From: Macrococcus capreoli
GTDB lineage: Bacteria > Bacillota > Bacilli > Staphylococcales > Staphylococcaceae
Direction of reading: 5' to 3'
Assembly: GCF_025628935.1 (NCBI RefSeq)
Contig: NZ_JAOTIS010000007.1
Coordinates: 62,001 to 126,000, forward strand
DNA length: 64,000 bases
Shown here: positions 44,342-52,225 of the stretch, piece after piece
How the letters are laid out: every line of letters begins with the position of its first letter
How positions within the stretch are numbered: position 1 is the stretch's first letter
Notes under the pieces: model-generated
Seen by the model: the letters and a program-made list of their open reading frames with translations, nothing else
What the model was told of the DNA's origin: nothing
Databases searched by the model: none
Position numbers and translations under genes: made by a program

Positions 44342-45280
44342 ATGAAAACAAATGTGTATTTTAACCATGATGGTGGCGTGGATGATTTAATTTCTCTATT
44401 TTTATTATTACAAATGGATAATGTGAAACTAACAGGTGTAAGTGTCATTGATGCCGATTGTTATATCGAACCGGCGACGTATGCATCACGTAAGATTATC
44501 GACCGATTCGGTGACGGTAAATTAGAAACGGCAAAGTCAATCATTCGTGGGAAGAATCCTTTTCCGAAAGATTGGAGAATGCATGCATTCTTTATGGATG
44601 CCCTTCCTATTCTTAACGAAAAAGGTGCGATTGATGCGCCGTTATCAGATATTCCAGCGCATCAACATTTGATCAATGCAGTAATGAATGAAAAAGGAAA
44701 GACAACGTTATTATTTACAGGACCTTTATCAGATTTAGCAGAAGCGTTAAAGGTTGAGCCTAAGATTACAGAAAAAATTGAAAAGCTCGTGTGGATGGGT
44801 GGCACATATTTACCAGACGGCAATGTGCATGAACCAGAACATGATGGAACAGCAGAATGGAATGCATATTGGGATCCGGAAGCTGTCGGTGTTGTGTTTG
44901 ATGCGGATATTAAGATTGATATGGTAGCGCTGGAAAGTACAAATCAAGTCCCGTTAACACCAGCAATTCGACAAATGTGGGCGAATGAACGTCAATATCC
45001 AGGTGTAGATTTCTTAGGGGTGAGTTATGCCATTGTTCCGCCTTTAGTGCATTTCATTACGAATTCGACTTATTTCTTATGGGATGTATTAACGACAGCT
45101 TCTGTTGGGAATCCTGAGCTTGTTAAATCTAAAGAAGTATTATCAGGTGTGTACACACATGGACCAAGCCAAGGCAGAACGTATGAAATGGAGAATGGCC
45201 GTCCTGTTAATGTCGTGTATGATGTCGATCATGACGGATTCTTCAACTATATTACAGAACTTGCTAAGAAAGTGAAATAA
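44342..45280 (+). CDS. Inosine/uridine-preferring nucleoside hydrolase
   Basis: 312-residue nucleoside hydrolase. The N-terminal calcium site is NHDGGVDDLISLFLLLQ, the family DxDxxxDD pattern with Asn in the first place (usual DCDPGxDD), and the later segments TTLLFTGPLSDLAEALK, KLVWMGGTYLPDGN and EWNAYWDPEAVGVVF match. It splits the ribosidic bond of nucleosides for salvage. The ATG at 44342 is used rather than the frame opening at 44276, which is in the promoter. The first Asp to Asn change may affect metal binding. Confidence 0.9.
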   Translation: MKTNVYFNHDGGVDDLISLFLLLQMDNVKLTGVSVIDADCYIEPATYASRKIIDRFGDGKLETAKSIIRGKNPFPKDWRMHAFFMDALPILNEKGAIDAPLSDIPAHQHLINAVMNEKGKTTLLFTGPLSDLAEALKVEPKITEKIEKLVWMGGTYLPDGNVHEPEHDGTAEWNAYWDPEAVGVVFDADIKIDMVALESTNQVPLTPAIRQMWANERQYPGVDFLGVSYAIVPPLVHFITNSTYFLWDVLTTASVGNPELVKSKEVLSGVYTHGPSQGRTYEMENGRPVNVVYDVDHDGFFNYITELAKKVK

Positions 45281-45299
45281 GTTATAAAGATGTTTGATG

Positions 45300-45365
45300 C
45301 GAAATTGGAGTATCCCCAATTTCGCGAGCAAAATCCAAACCGAAATTGGAGTATCCCCAATTTCG
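45300..45365. repeat. Two identical 25-bp hairpins in the dinB leader
   Basis: CGAAATTGG-AGTATCC-CCAATTTCG occurs at 45300-45324 and again, identical, at 45341-45365. Each has a 9-bp perfect stem and 7-base loop. No T-run follows either. They lie between the nucleoside hydrolase stop and the DinB gene start. Confidence 0.88.
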
Positions 45366-45397
45366 TAAACCCAAATCACAACTTTAGGAGAACTATT

Positions 45398-45895
45398 ATG
45401 TTTAAATTATTTAAAAAGCAACAGGCAAAGACTAACGATATGCTGACAGTACTTGGCGTAGATGATCGTGTACGTGGTACAGTTGGTGAGGAATATGTTC
45501 ACCATGAGCAACAAATTATCGAATTAATTACACCGATTACCGAAGCGGAAGCAAAGACAATTATTAAAGGCTTACCTAACAATATTTACTGGATGGTCGG
45601 CCATATTCTTGTCGAAAACGAATACCGCTTATCAAATAATAACATTGACCCACAAATCGAGACTTTCGCGAAATACTTTAAATCAGGCACAAGCCCGGAT
45701 GATTTCGATGAGCAAATTCCACCTTTCGACACGTTGAAATCACTGCTTAAAGATCAAACGAAACGTTTATTAGGTGGGATGTGCGAAAGAAAGGAAATCG
45801 AGAAAAAGCATGATGAGATTGAATATGCTGCTAATCACATGACGCTGCATTTAGGTCAAATGAAGACGATGTATCAACTTGTTGCTGCAAGCTAG
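45398..45895 (+). CDS. DinB family protein
   Basis: 165-residue four-helix-bundle protein of the DinB/YfiT group. The helix FKKQQAKTNDMLTVLGVDD, IYWMVGHILVENEYRLS and the final EIEYAANHMTLHLGQMKTMYQLV carry the three His positions (GHI, HMT, HLG) that bind a metal in the family. Relatives include bacillithiol S-transferases, which would suit a bacillithiol producer, but substrates vary. ATG 45398 has AGGAG before it; the frame from 45290 runs through the two hairpins and is not used. The two-component system begins 9 bases later. Confidence 0.82.
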   Translation: MFKLFKKQQAKTNDMLTVLGVDDRVRGTVGEEYVHHEQQIIELITPITEAEAKTIIKGLPNNIYWMVGHILVENEYRLSNNNIDPQIETFAKYFKSGTSPDDFDEQIPPFDTLKSLLKDQTKRLLGGMCERKEIEKKHDEIEYAANHMTLHLGQMKTMYQLVAAS

Positions 45896-45904
45896 GAGGT
45901 CTAT

Positions 45905-46579
45905 ATGCAAGTACTATTAATAGAGGATGATTTACGATTAGGCAAAATGATGCGCCTGCTACTTACGAAACAAAATCACGTCGTCACATGGTTGGATGGT
46001 GGTTCAGATGCCGTAGATTACGCATTAACGAATCGGTACGATATGATTCTATTGGACTGGATGTTACCTGATATTCAAGGAATCGATATTTTAAAGCAAA
46101 TTCGCGCGAAACGTATGATGACTCCAGTCATTATGATGACTGCTAAAGGTGAGCTGGACGATAAGATTTCAGGATTTGAAACGGGTGCTGACGATTATAT
46201 CGTGAAACCATTTGAATTTGATGAGCTGATGATTAGAATGAATGCATTGCACCGCAGAACTGTGGGTCAATCGACAAATATCCTTAAAGTAGGTCCGATT
46301 GCGATTGATACAGCAAAGAAAAAAGTTAGTATCAATGATACCGATGTCAGTCTGACCAATAAAGAATATACGTTACTCGTGTTGGTAATGGAATATCAAG
46401 GCATTGTTTCAAAAGATATAATACTTGATAAAGTGTGGTCAATTGATGAAGTAGTGAGTGATAACAATGTAGAAACACTGATTAAACGCCTCCGTCAAAA
46501 GCTAGGGACATCCATTGCACCATATAAAATAAAAGCGATAAGAAACATGGGGTATACACTGACGAATGATGAATCATAA
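45905..46579 (+). CDS. OmpR-family response regulator
   Basis: 224-residue two-component regulator. The receiver domain has the acidic pair (IEDD), phosphoacceptor Asp51 (MILLDWMLPD), the Thr in VIMMTAK and the Lys in YIVKPFEF. The C-terminal winged helix (VSLTNKEYTLLVLVMEYQGIVSKDIILDKVW...NVETLIKRLRQKLG) is the OmpR/PhoB type. AGGAGG ribosome site. It overlaps the start of the histidine kinase by 14 bases. The downstream genes suggest a metal-stress or envelope signal. Confidence 0.94.
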   Translation: MQVLLIEDDLRLGKMMRLLLTKQNHVVTWLDGGSDAVDYALTNRYDMILLDWMLPDIQGIDILKQIRAKRMMTPVIMMTAKGELDDKISGFETGADDYIVKPFEFDELMIRMNALHRRTVGQSTNILKVGPIAIDTAKKKVSINDTDVSLTNKEYTLLVLVMEYQGIVSKDIILDKVWSIDEVVSDNNVETLIKRLRQKLGTSIAPYKIKAIRNMGYTLTNDES

Positions 46580-47758
46580 ACAAATTCGATTGTATCTTTT
46601 ATTCGCGGCTGGAATTTTTCTATTACTTGTTACTTTCTCAATCATTACGTATATCAGTACAGCTTCAAGCATTCAGTATCAACTGAAACTAAAATCTGAC
46701 CATATTTTATCAACAGAGTATAAAGAGCATTTCATCCAGCAAAAGGATGGTGTGCATTTGAACTTGAACAATGATTCACAGGAATCCAGTCATCAAATTT
46801 ATTATATTACAGACAATAATCGCATCATTAAACAACCTGAGTTCAATCAGAATCTTGTTCAGCACATTAATACAAAGATCAAACGCAACAAAGAATATTT
46901 ACATCATTATATGAACATTCAAGATGGACACTATTACGTATCCAGTAAGCAAGTAAAACTTTATAACGATAAGACAGTGTTTATTTACACTGTGTTAGAA
47001 ACGACTGAAAGTTATCACGGACTCTCTCAACTTAAAAATGTATTAATCGGACTAACGGTCATTTATATATTTCTTATACTACTCATGACGCATTTCTTTT
47101 CTAAAAAACGATGGCACCACTGGAATATGCCGTACAACGTCAAAAACAATTCGTTCAGGACGCATCACACGAACTCAAAACGCCGATTGCGGTTGTTAAA
47201 GCAGGAACTGAAGTTATAGAACAGTTTGATGGTGATAAACTATCGGATGTAGGACAGGAAATGTTAGGAGATATTAAAAGTGAATTAAATCATATGAATG
47301 CATTAATTAATGATCTTTTATCGTTAACGCGTCTTGAAAAAGATATGGTGATGGAAGATGTCGATTTATCATCATTAGTAACTGAACGCATTCAACACTT
47401 TCAAAAGACGCATCAACTCACAGTTACGAGTGATATTGCAACGCATATTCAAATAAAAGGGAATGCAGTAGCGCTGAAGCAAGCAGTATCAATACTGTTT
47501 GAAAATGCAGTTAAATACGTAGAACAACCTATAATCAATATTCAGTTAAATGAACACAAATTGATATTTAGTGATAATGGACCAGGTGTACAATCAGAAG
47601 ATTTATCCCATCTGTTTGAAAGGTTTTATAGGGGGAATACGTCTAAAGAAGGTTCAGGTATTGGGCTCGCGCTATTTAAAGAAATAATGGATTATCATCA
47701 TGCAGATGTCAAAGTGAAGAATGACAAAGGTTTAAAGTTTATTATTACTTTTAAATAA
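46566..47758 (+). pseudogene. Sensor histidine kinase, frameshifted at an A6 tract
   Basis: Two frames together make one kinase. Frame one (46566-47219) has TM1 (LFAAGIFLLLVTFSIITYI), an extracellular sensor domain of about 125 residues, and TM2 (VLIGLTVIYIFLILLMTHFF), then at SKK it leaves the kinase reading and runs on as RWHHWNMP. Frame two, open from 47111, has the H-box QDASHELKTP, N-box LFENAVKY, G1 FSDNGPGV and G2 GSGIGLAL. Adding one A to the AAAAAA at 47103-47108 gives SKKTMAPLEYAVQ and joins them into a 397-residue protein. Causes could be real mutation, phase variation, slippage or sequencing error. Confidence 0.85.
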
Positions 47759-47766
47759 ATTACAGA

Positions 47767-47788
47767 ATGTCAGTTTGATGTCAGTTTC
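47767..47788 (+). promoter_or_regulatory. Direct repeats, likely response regulator site
   Basis: ATGTCAGTTTG is followed at once by ATGTCAGTTTC, giving an 11-bp tandem repeat ahead of the DUF2231-CDF genes. This is the style of OmpR-family regulator sites. A -10-like TATAGA lies further on at about 47806. Confidence 0.65.
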
Positions 47789-47843
47789 ACCTGTTATTTT
47801 ATGTGTATAGAAAAAACAGCAGAAAACAGGAGGAATTATCATT

Positions 47844-48269
47844 ATGCCATTACATCCATTAATCGTTCACTTTCCAATCGCCTTATTACTTGTAGGAACT
47901 TTATTCGAATTATTATCATTGAAATATAGAAAGCAGTTAAATCTTGCAGGAACTATCTTACTTGCTTTAGGATTTGTCAGCGGAGTCGTTGCATTCTTAA
48001 CGGGAGATAGTGGAGAACGATTTGCTGAAATGCACTTCGGAGATATTGAGAACATGGTTCACCAACATGAAGATATGGCCCGTAACGCGATGATTATGTT
48101 TGGAATTGCCGTTGCATTAAAGTGTATTACACATTTCACAACACGTTATCAGAAAGTACTTTACATCGCAGTAATCGTTATCGCAATCATTGGTAGTGGG
48201 TTATTAGCATACACAGGTCACTTAGGTGGTCAAATTGTTTATGAAAATGCAAAAATATTAAATCATTAA
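47844..48269 (+). CDS. DUF2231 membrane protein
   Basis: 141-residue membrane protein with four helices. The start MPLHPLIVHFPIALLLVGTLFELLS is the DUF2231 signature (HPxxVHFPIAL), and GERFAEMHFGDIENMVHQHEDMAR is a conserved His-rich loop that could hold a metal or haem. LLAYTGHLGGQIVYE closes it. AGGAGG lies before the ATG; it is the first gene after the direct repeats and precedes the CDF exporter by 13 bases. Its function is not established. Confidence 0.88.
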   Translation: MPLHPLIVHFPIALLLVGTLFELLSLKYRKQLNLAGTILLALGFVSGVVAFLTGDSGERFAEMHFGDIENMVHQHEDMARNAMIMFGIAVALKCITHFTTRYQKVLYIAVIVIAIIGSGLLAYTGHLGGQIVYENAKILNH

Positions 48270-48282
48270 AAGGAAGATTACG

Positions 48283-49233
48283 ATGAGAAAACAATTAGAG
48301 AGTCCAACATACTTTCACCACGTAGAACATTTAAAACAACAACAAGGATCTAAACGTACATTATGGGCATCATTGTACATTACATTATTCTTCACAATTG
48401 TTGAAATCGTCGGAGGAATATTATCAAACTCATTAGCATTATTATCAGATTCAATGCATATGATGAGTGACGTGCTTGCGTTAGGTTTATCGATGCTTGC
48501 GATATACTTTGCAGCGAAAGCACCGACTGCTAAACATACATTTGGTTACTTACGCTTAGAAATACTTGCAGCACTGTTAAATGGTATAGCTTTAATTATC
48601 ATCGCGTTGGGAATTACGTACGAAGGTGTTATGCGTATATTGCATCCACAAACAGTAGACGTTAAGTTAATGCTAATCATTTCAACGATTGGATTAATCG
48701 TTAATATTATTTTAACAATTATATTAGCACGCTCGTTAAAAGGTGAAGACAATATTAACGTACAAAGTGCATTATGGCATTTCTTTGGCGATTTATTAAA
48801 CTCAGTTGGTGTAATTGTTGCCGTAGTCATTATTTACTTTACACATTGGACACTAATTGACCCGATATTAAGTATTATTATCTCGTTTATCATTTTACGT
48901 GGCGGTTATAAAATTTGTAAAAACACTTGGGGTATCTTAATGGAAAGCGTACCTGAAGGTTTAGATACAGATGAAATTATTCATAGTATGAAACAGCACC
49001 CAGCTGTTGTCGATGTTCATGAATTTCATTTATGGTCGATTACGACAGATCATCCATCAATTACAGCACACGTTGTAGTTGAACCATCTACAGATGATAG
49101 AAACTATCAAGTGATTAACGAATTATCTAAATTATTAGCAGATAAATATAATTTGAAACATTCAACGTTACAAATTGAGCATTTAGAAAAGAATAATCCA
49201 GATAATCAATATTTTGAAGATATTAAACAATAA
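48283..49233 (+). CDS. CDF family metal exporter (ZitB/CzcD-like)
   Basis: 316-residue cation diffusion facilitator with six helices and a cytoplasmic C-terminal domain. The transport site is SDSMHMMSDVLALG (HxxxD) in TM2 and LWHFFGDLLNSVGV (HxxxD) in TM5, the zinc pattern. The C-terminal domain has VVDVHEFHLWSITTDHPSITAHVVV. Zinc or a similar divalent ion is the likely cargo; it works as a homodimer metal/H+ antiporter. It ends with a strong terminator. Likely under the TCS upstream. Confidence 0.93.
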   Translation: MRKQLESPTYFHHVEHLKQQQGSKRTLWASLYITLFFTIVEIVGGILSNSLALLSDSMHMMSDVLALGLSMLAIYFAAKAPTAKHTFGYLRLEILAALLNGIALIIIALGITYEGVMRILHPQTVDVKLMLIISTIGLIVNIILTIILARSLKGEDNINVQSALWHFFGDLLNSVGVIVAVVIIYFTHWTLIDPILSIIISFIILRGGYKICKNTWGILMESVPEGLDTDEIIHSMKQHPAVVDVHEFHLWSITTDHPSITAHVVVEPSTDDRNYQVINELSKLLADKYNLKHSTLQIEHLEKNNPDNQYFEDIKQ

Positions 49234-49242
49234 TATATTAAT

Positions 49243-49290
49243 AAGCGCCGGGATATCAGTTGATCATTAACTGATATCCCGGCGCTTTTT
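49243..49290 (+). terminator. Rho-independent terminator of the CDF operon
   Basis: 19-bp perfect stem (AAGCGCCGGGATATCAGTT and complement) with a 7-base loop, then TTTTTCTTTTTT. Confidence 0.93.
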
Positions 49291-49296
49291 CTTTTT

Positions 49297-49578
49297 TCAA
49301 TATAATGATTGATCTTTCGGTATAGGCGATACGTCGGCTAATTTATAAGCGTTATGGCTGACGAATTGAAGTTCATCTAAATAACGAGAAATATAACGCA
49401 ATAGACGTAAAAGTGTTAATTCGTCGTTATTTGTTTCCATAATTCGATCATAATTTAAAGCTCTACAACGTAATCGCATAAATGAAGGGGCTTCATGATA
49501 TTGCTCGTTTTGATAAATTGTACAGCGCCATTGATGATTGAAGCGGTCAAAGATTTCATATGTACCTAACGCATTCAA
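49297..49578 (-). CDS. Conserved-looking 93-residue protein, unknown
   Basis: MNALGTYEIFDRFNHQWRCTIYQNEQYHEAPSFMRLRCRALNYDR..., no recognised family. Cytoplasmic, with basic and aromatic residues, no membrane helix. The start is a TTG at 49578 with AGGAGGGG a good distance upstream. It is convergent with the CDF gene. The frame is compact and clearly separated from neighbours, which supports a true gene. Function unknown. Confidence 0.65.
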   Translation of the reverse strand: MNALGTYEIFDRFNHQWRCTIYQNEQYHEAPSFMRLRCRALNYDRIMETNNDELTLLRLLRYISRYLDELQFVSHNAYKLADVSPIPKDQSLY

Positions 49579-49826
49579 AATAGCCCCTCCTTTCTTAGTA
49601 AATTTAATATAACATGTAAATTATCAGAATAATACATAAATAAATTACATTAATTTATAGCAATTAAATTTTGAAATAAAATATATTGTTTAGTATTTTA
49701 TGGTGTGATTTACAATCGTTCATCTTACGAGAAGCTGAATATAATATTTGAAGTATAGACTTTTTTAGGATGCCTTAATCTTATATGGTAATATAATAGT
49801 AAATAAATTGATGAGAGGTGTTTAAT

Positions 49827-50888
49827 ATGCGCATCACTAAAATTATGCTCGCATTATTATTGTCGTTTGTACTTGCAGCGTGTAGTAACAACGCAGAGAA
49901 GAAACAAGAAACAGAAGCAGCGAAATCTGAAACATCTACGAAACTGAAGTCTGACGAAACGAAAGAAAAATCGACTGAAAGTAAAGAAAGTAAAGCGAAA
50001 GCGAAAAAGTCAGATGCGAAAGATGAAAGTAAACCTGATTTAAAGCAATTAACACAACAAGCTTTAAATGATTATTTAACAGCAATGCCTGATGCTTTTA
50101 ATACGAGAAATTACGAAGCAATCCGTCAGTATATTAAAGCAGATTCTAAAGCAGCACAATATATACAATCAACATTACCGACAGGCAATTTTGATCATTA
50201 CAAAATTATATCTAAAAGTATTGATCGTATCGATGTAAAAGGTGATGTGGCGCATGCGATTGTGACGCGTGTGATGTCATCAGATGCAACGAATGGGCAA
50301 CAAAAGCGTGTCGTTACAGTGTTTGACTTTATGTATAATAAAGCAACTAAGAAAATGGAGCTTTATGACTTTAATGATCAAGCGATATTTGATGTAAATC
50401 AAGGAAGCACGGAAGTAAATCAAATACCAAATACAGCGCCTCAAAAGCAACAGGCACAAGGAGACGCAACGACATGTATACAAACGCGATTTGCATCAAG
50501 TTGTGAGGGTGTGAGTGATGCGCAATTGTTAAATGCGTATAATACGCTTGTTGCGTCAGGTGAAATGCCGAATGCAACATATAATGGGTGTGTGACATGT
50601 ACTATTAAAGCGGCGTATCAGTTGCAGGATCAACAAGCAAGTGGTGTTGCAGTGTCGAATTTGCAGCAGGCCGTTCAACTGACGACTGATCAGTATCGTA
50701 ATCAAGTTGAAGTGCGTTATCCAAATAAAGATATTGCGATATTAGGTGCAGAGCCGATTAATGGTACGGATATTCAGGAAGATTTAGGAGGCAAGTATTA
50801 TAATGTAAAAGCCATTGATATTCGTACGAAAGAGCTATTACAAACATACAAAGTGTATGTGCAGAACGGAAGTATCGTAGCGGAGTAA
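49827..50888 (+). CDS. Lipoprotein with TcaA-type C-terminal (NTF2-like) domain, unknown
   Basis: 353 residues. Signal peptide MRITKIMLALLLSFVLAACSNN with lipobox LAAC, then a long Lys/Glu/Ser linker. A first folded domain (KQLTQQALNDYLTAMPDAFNTRNYEAIRQYIKADSKAAQYIQ... KKMELYDFNDQAIFDV) looks like the NTF2-like domain of TcaA and similar surface proteins. After a Gln-rich linker a second domain carries four cysteines (TTCIQTRFASSCEG and NGCVTCTIKAAYQL), likely disulphide or metal bound. GAGAGGTG precedes the ATG at 49827. Monocistronic; role unknown. Confidence 0.78.
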   Translation: MRITKIMLALLLSFVLAACSNNAEKKQETEAAKSETSTKLKSDETKEKSTESKESKAKAKKSDAKDESKPDLKQLTQQALNDYLTAMPDAFNTRNYEAIRQYIKADSKAAQYIQSTLPTGNFDHYKIISKSIDRIDVKGDVAHAIVTRVMSSDATNGQQKRVVTVFDFMYNKATKKMELYDFNDQAIFDVNQGSTEVNQIPNTAPQKQQAQGDATTCIQTRFASSCEGVSDAQLLNAYNTLVASGEMPNATYNGCVTCTIKAAYQLQDQQASGVAVSNLQQAVQLTTDQYRNQVEVRYPNKDIAILGAEPINGTDIQEDLGGKYYNVKAIDIRTKELLQTYKVYVQNGSIVAE

Positions 50889-50994
50889 GCGAGATAGTCT
50901 GGAATGCGCAAATGATTGGTGTTATTTGAGTATTCTTGTACCAGCCTGTTGAGCTTCGTGCAAAAATGAGCAGTAAATTACATCGAATGTGCCG

Positions 50995-51054
50995 AAAAAA
51001 CATGGGACGAATGTATTTGTGATTAAAATTTCAAATACATCCGTCCCATGTTTT
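50995..51054. terminator. Bidirectional rho-independent terminator
   Basis: A long stem AACATGGGACGAATGTATTTG with CAAATACATCCGTCCCATGTT (one mismatch), flanked by AAAAAA on the left and TTTT on the right; it serves the lipoprotein and hemolysin III genes. Confidence 0.9.
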
Positions 51055-51055
51055 A

Positions 51056-51724
51056 TTATTTAATAAAATACAGCAGCGCAATGAAATGACAACCTGCTCC
51101 AGCTAATATAAAAAAATGCCAAATCATATGGAAATAATGGCGGTGTTTTTGTGCATAAAACCATGCGCCGACACTATACATAATGCCACCGAGAACAATA
51201 AATGAGATAAATAACCATGATGCTTTCGTAACTAATGAAGGAAAAAGAATGACTCCTAGCCAACCCATTATTAAATAAATCGCTAAACTTATCTTCGGAT
51301 TAACATTTTTGGCAGTTGATTTATATACAATCCCACCGATTGTAATTAACCACTCTACAATCATAATTCCCCAGCCCAAAGTACCTCCCACTAAACTTAA
51401 TGCAATTGGTGTATAAGTTCCAGCAATCGCGATATAGATCATCGCATGGTCAATAATACGCATTACATATTTATGGATCGATTTAGGTGGCATTAAATGA
51501 TAGATAGCAGAGGACAAGAACATTAATAAGATACTGATTAAGAATATACTAATCCCAAATGCAAATGTCGTCCCATGTGCCATGAATGTTTTTATCGAAA
51601 AATACGGTAATGTGAATAAAATTAGCAATGCAGGTATACCGTGAGAGACGGAATTTCCAACTTCTTCGCCCAATTTTAATTCTTTTATATCCCTGAAATT
51701 ATATTGTGGTGATTTTGGTTTCAT
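51056..51724 (-). CDS. Hemolysin III family membrane protein (PAQR/YqfA-like)
   Basis: 222-residue membrane protein with seven hydrophobic helices. PAQR motifs are visible: GNSVSHGIPALL (H), FLSSAIYHLMPPKSIHKYVMRIIDHAMIYIAIAGTYTP (S-x3-H and D/H), and the end YFHMIWHFFILAGAGCHFIALL (HxxxH) that would hold a metal ion. YqfA/HlyIII proteins affect membrane lipid state, and toxin activity is not implied. The start at 51724 has AGGGATG-like ribosome site; frame to 51772 is not used. Confidence 0.9.
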   Translation of the reverse strand: MKPKSPQYNFRDIKELKLGEEVGNSVSHGIPALLILFTLPYFSIKTFMAHGTTFAFGISIFLISILLMFLSSAIYHLMPPKSIHKYVMRIIDHAMIYIAIAGTYTPIALSLVGGTLGWGIMIVEWLITIGGIVYKSTAKNVNPKISLAIYLIMGWLGVILFPSLVTKASWLFISFIVLGGIMYSVGAWFYAQKHRHYFHMIWHFFILAGAGCHFIALLYFIK

Positions 51725-51859
51725 GTCATCATCCCTTATATGAAGTACTTCTATTTTAACACAGAACACCAAATTTAAAATTTTTACGCAGTTGTTTCCT
51801 AACTAAAATCCCAATTGCACACAACATTAATCAGAAAATTGTATAAGTAACTCAGAATT

Positions 51860-51876
51860 GTTACAGAATCATTACA
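51860..51876 (-). promoter_or_regulatory. WalR-box-like sequence upstream of the LysM-CHAP gene
   Basis: The minus strand reads TGTAATGATTCTGTAAC, a perfect match to TGTWAH-N5-TGTWAH, the WalR consensus. It is about 350 bases before the hydrolase start and lies in a gene-free 500-base region (51725-52225) that is AT-rich and otherwise shows only short inverted repeats. Orientation and distance make function uncertain. Confidence 0.45.
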
Positions 51877-52225
51877 AATGAAAACTTGAATAAACAATTA
51901 TGCTGTAGCACGTGAAAATAAAGCGGTTTCAAATGTTGGTATGACAACGAATATGTTGGAATTTTGATGAACATATTTTTATTAAGATTATGAAATTATT
52001 TGTCGAATACAACTTAAGTAATTAATTTTGAACTTTTACCCCCGAACACCTGGAACTGTTGATAATATTAATGTTGCGAGGGATTATTAATTGAGCTGTT
52101 CGTATTACGAATAAAAATATTTACGTATGGTAGTTTAAGTAATTGAAAGGAAACTGTAATATCTATAACACATAAAATATGCAATAATAAATGTATTGAA
52201 AAAGTAAGTATAGGAGGAACAGGAT

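Noticed and set aside
47100..47111. Programmed -1 frameshift in the histidine kinase
   Set aside because: The zero-frame codons are TCT AAA AAA CGA, so the heptamer would be T-AAA-AAA, not a canonical X-XXY-YYZ site, and no obvious downstream stimulating hairpin was seen. Slippage stays possible but is not claimed.
51056..51724. Haemolysin toxin
   Set aside because: The family name is historical. The HxxxH and seven-helix pattern is that of PAQR membrane proteins; toxin activity is not supported.
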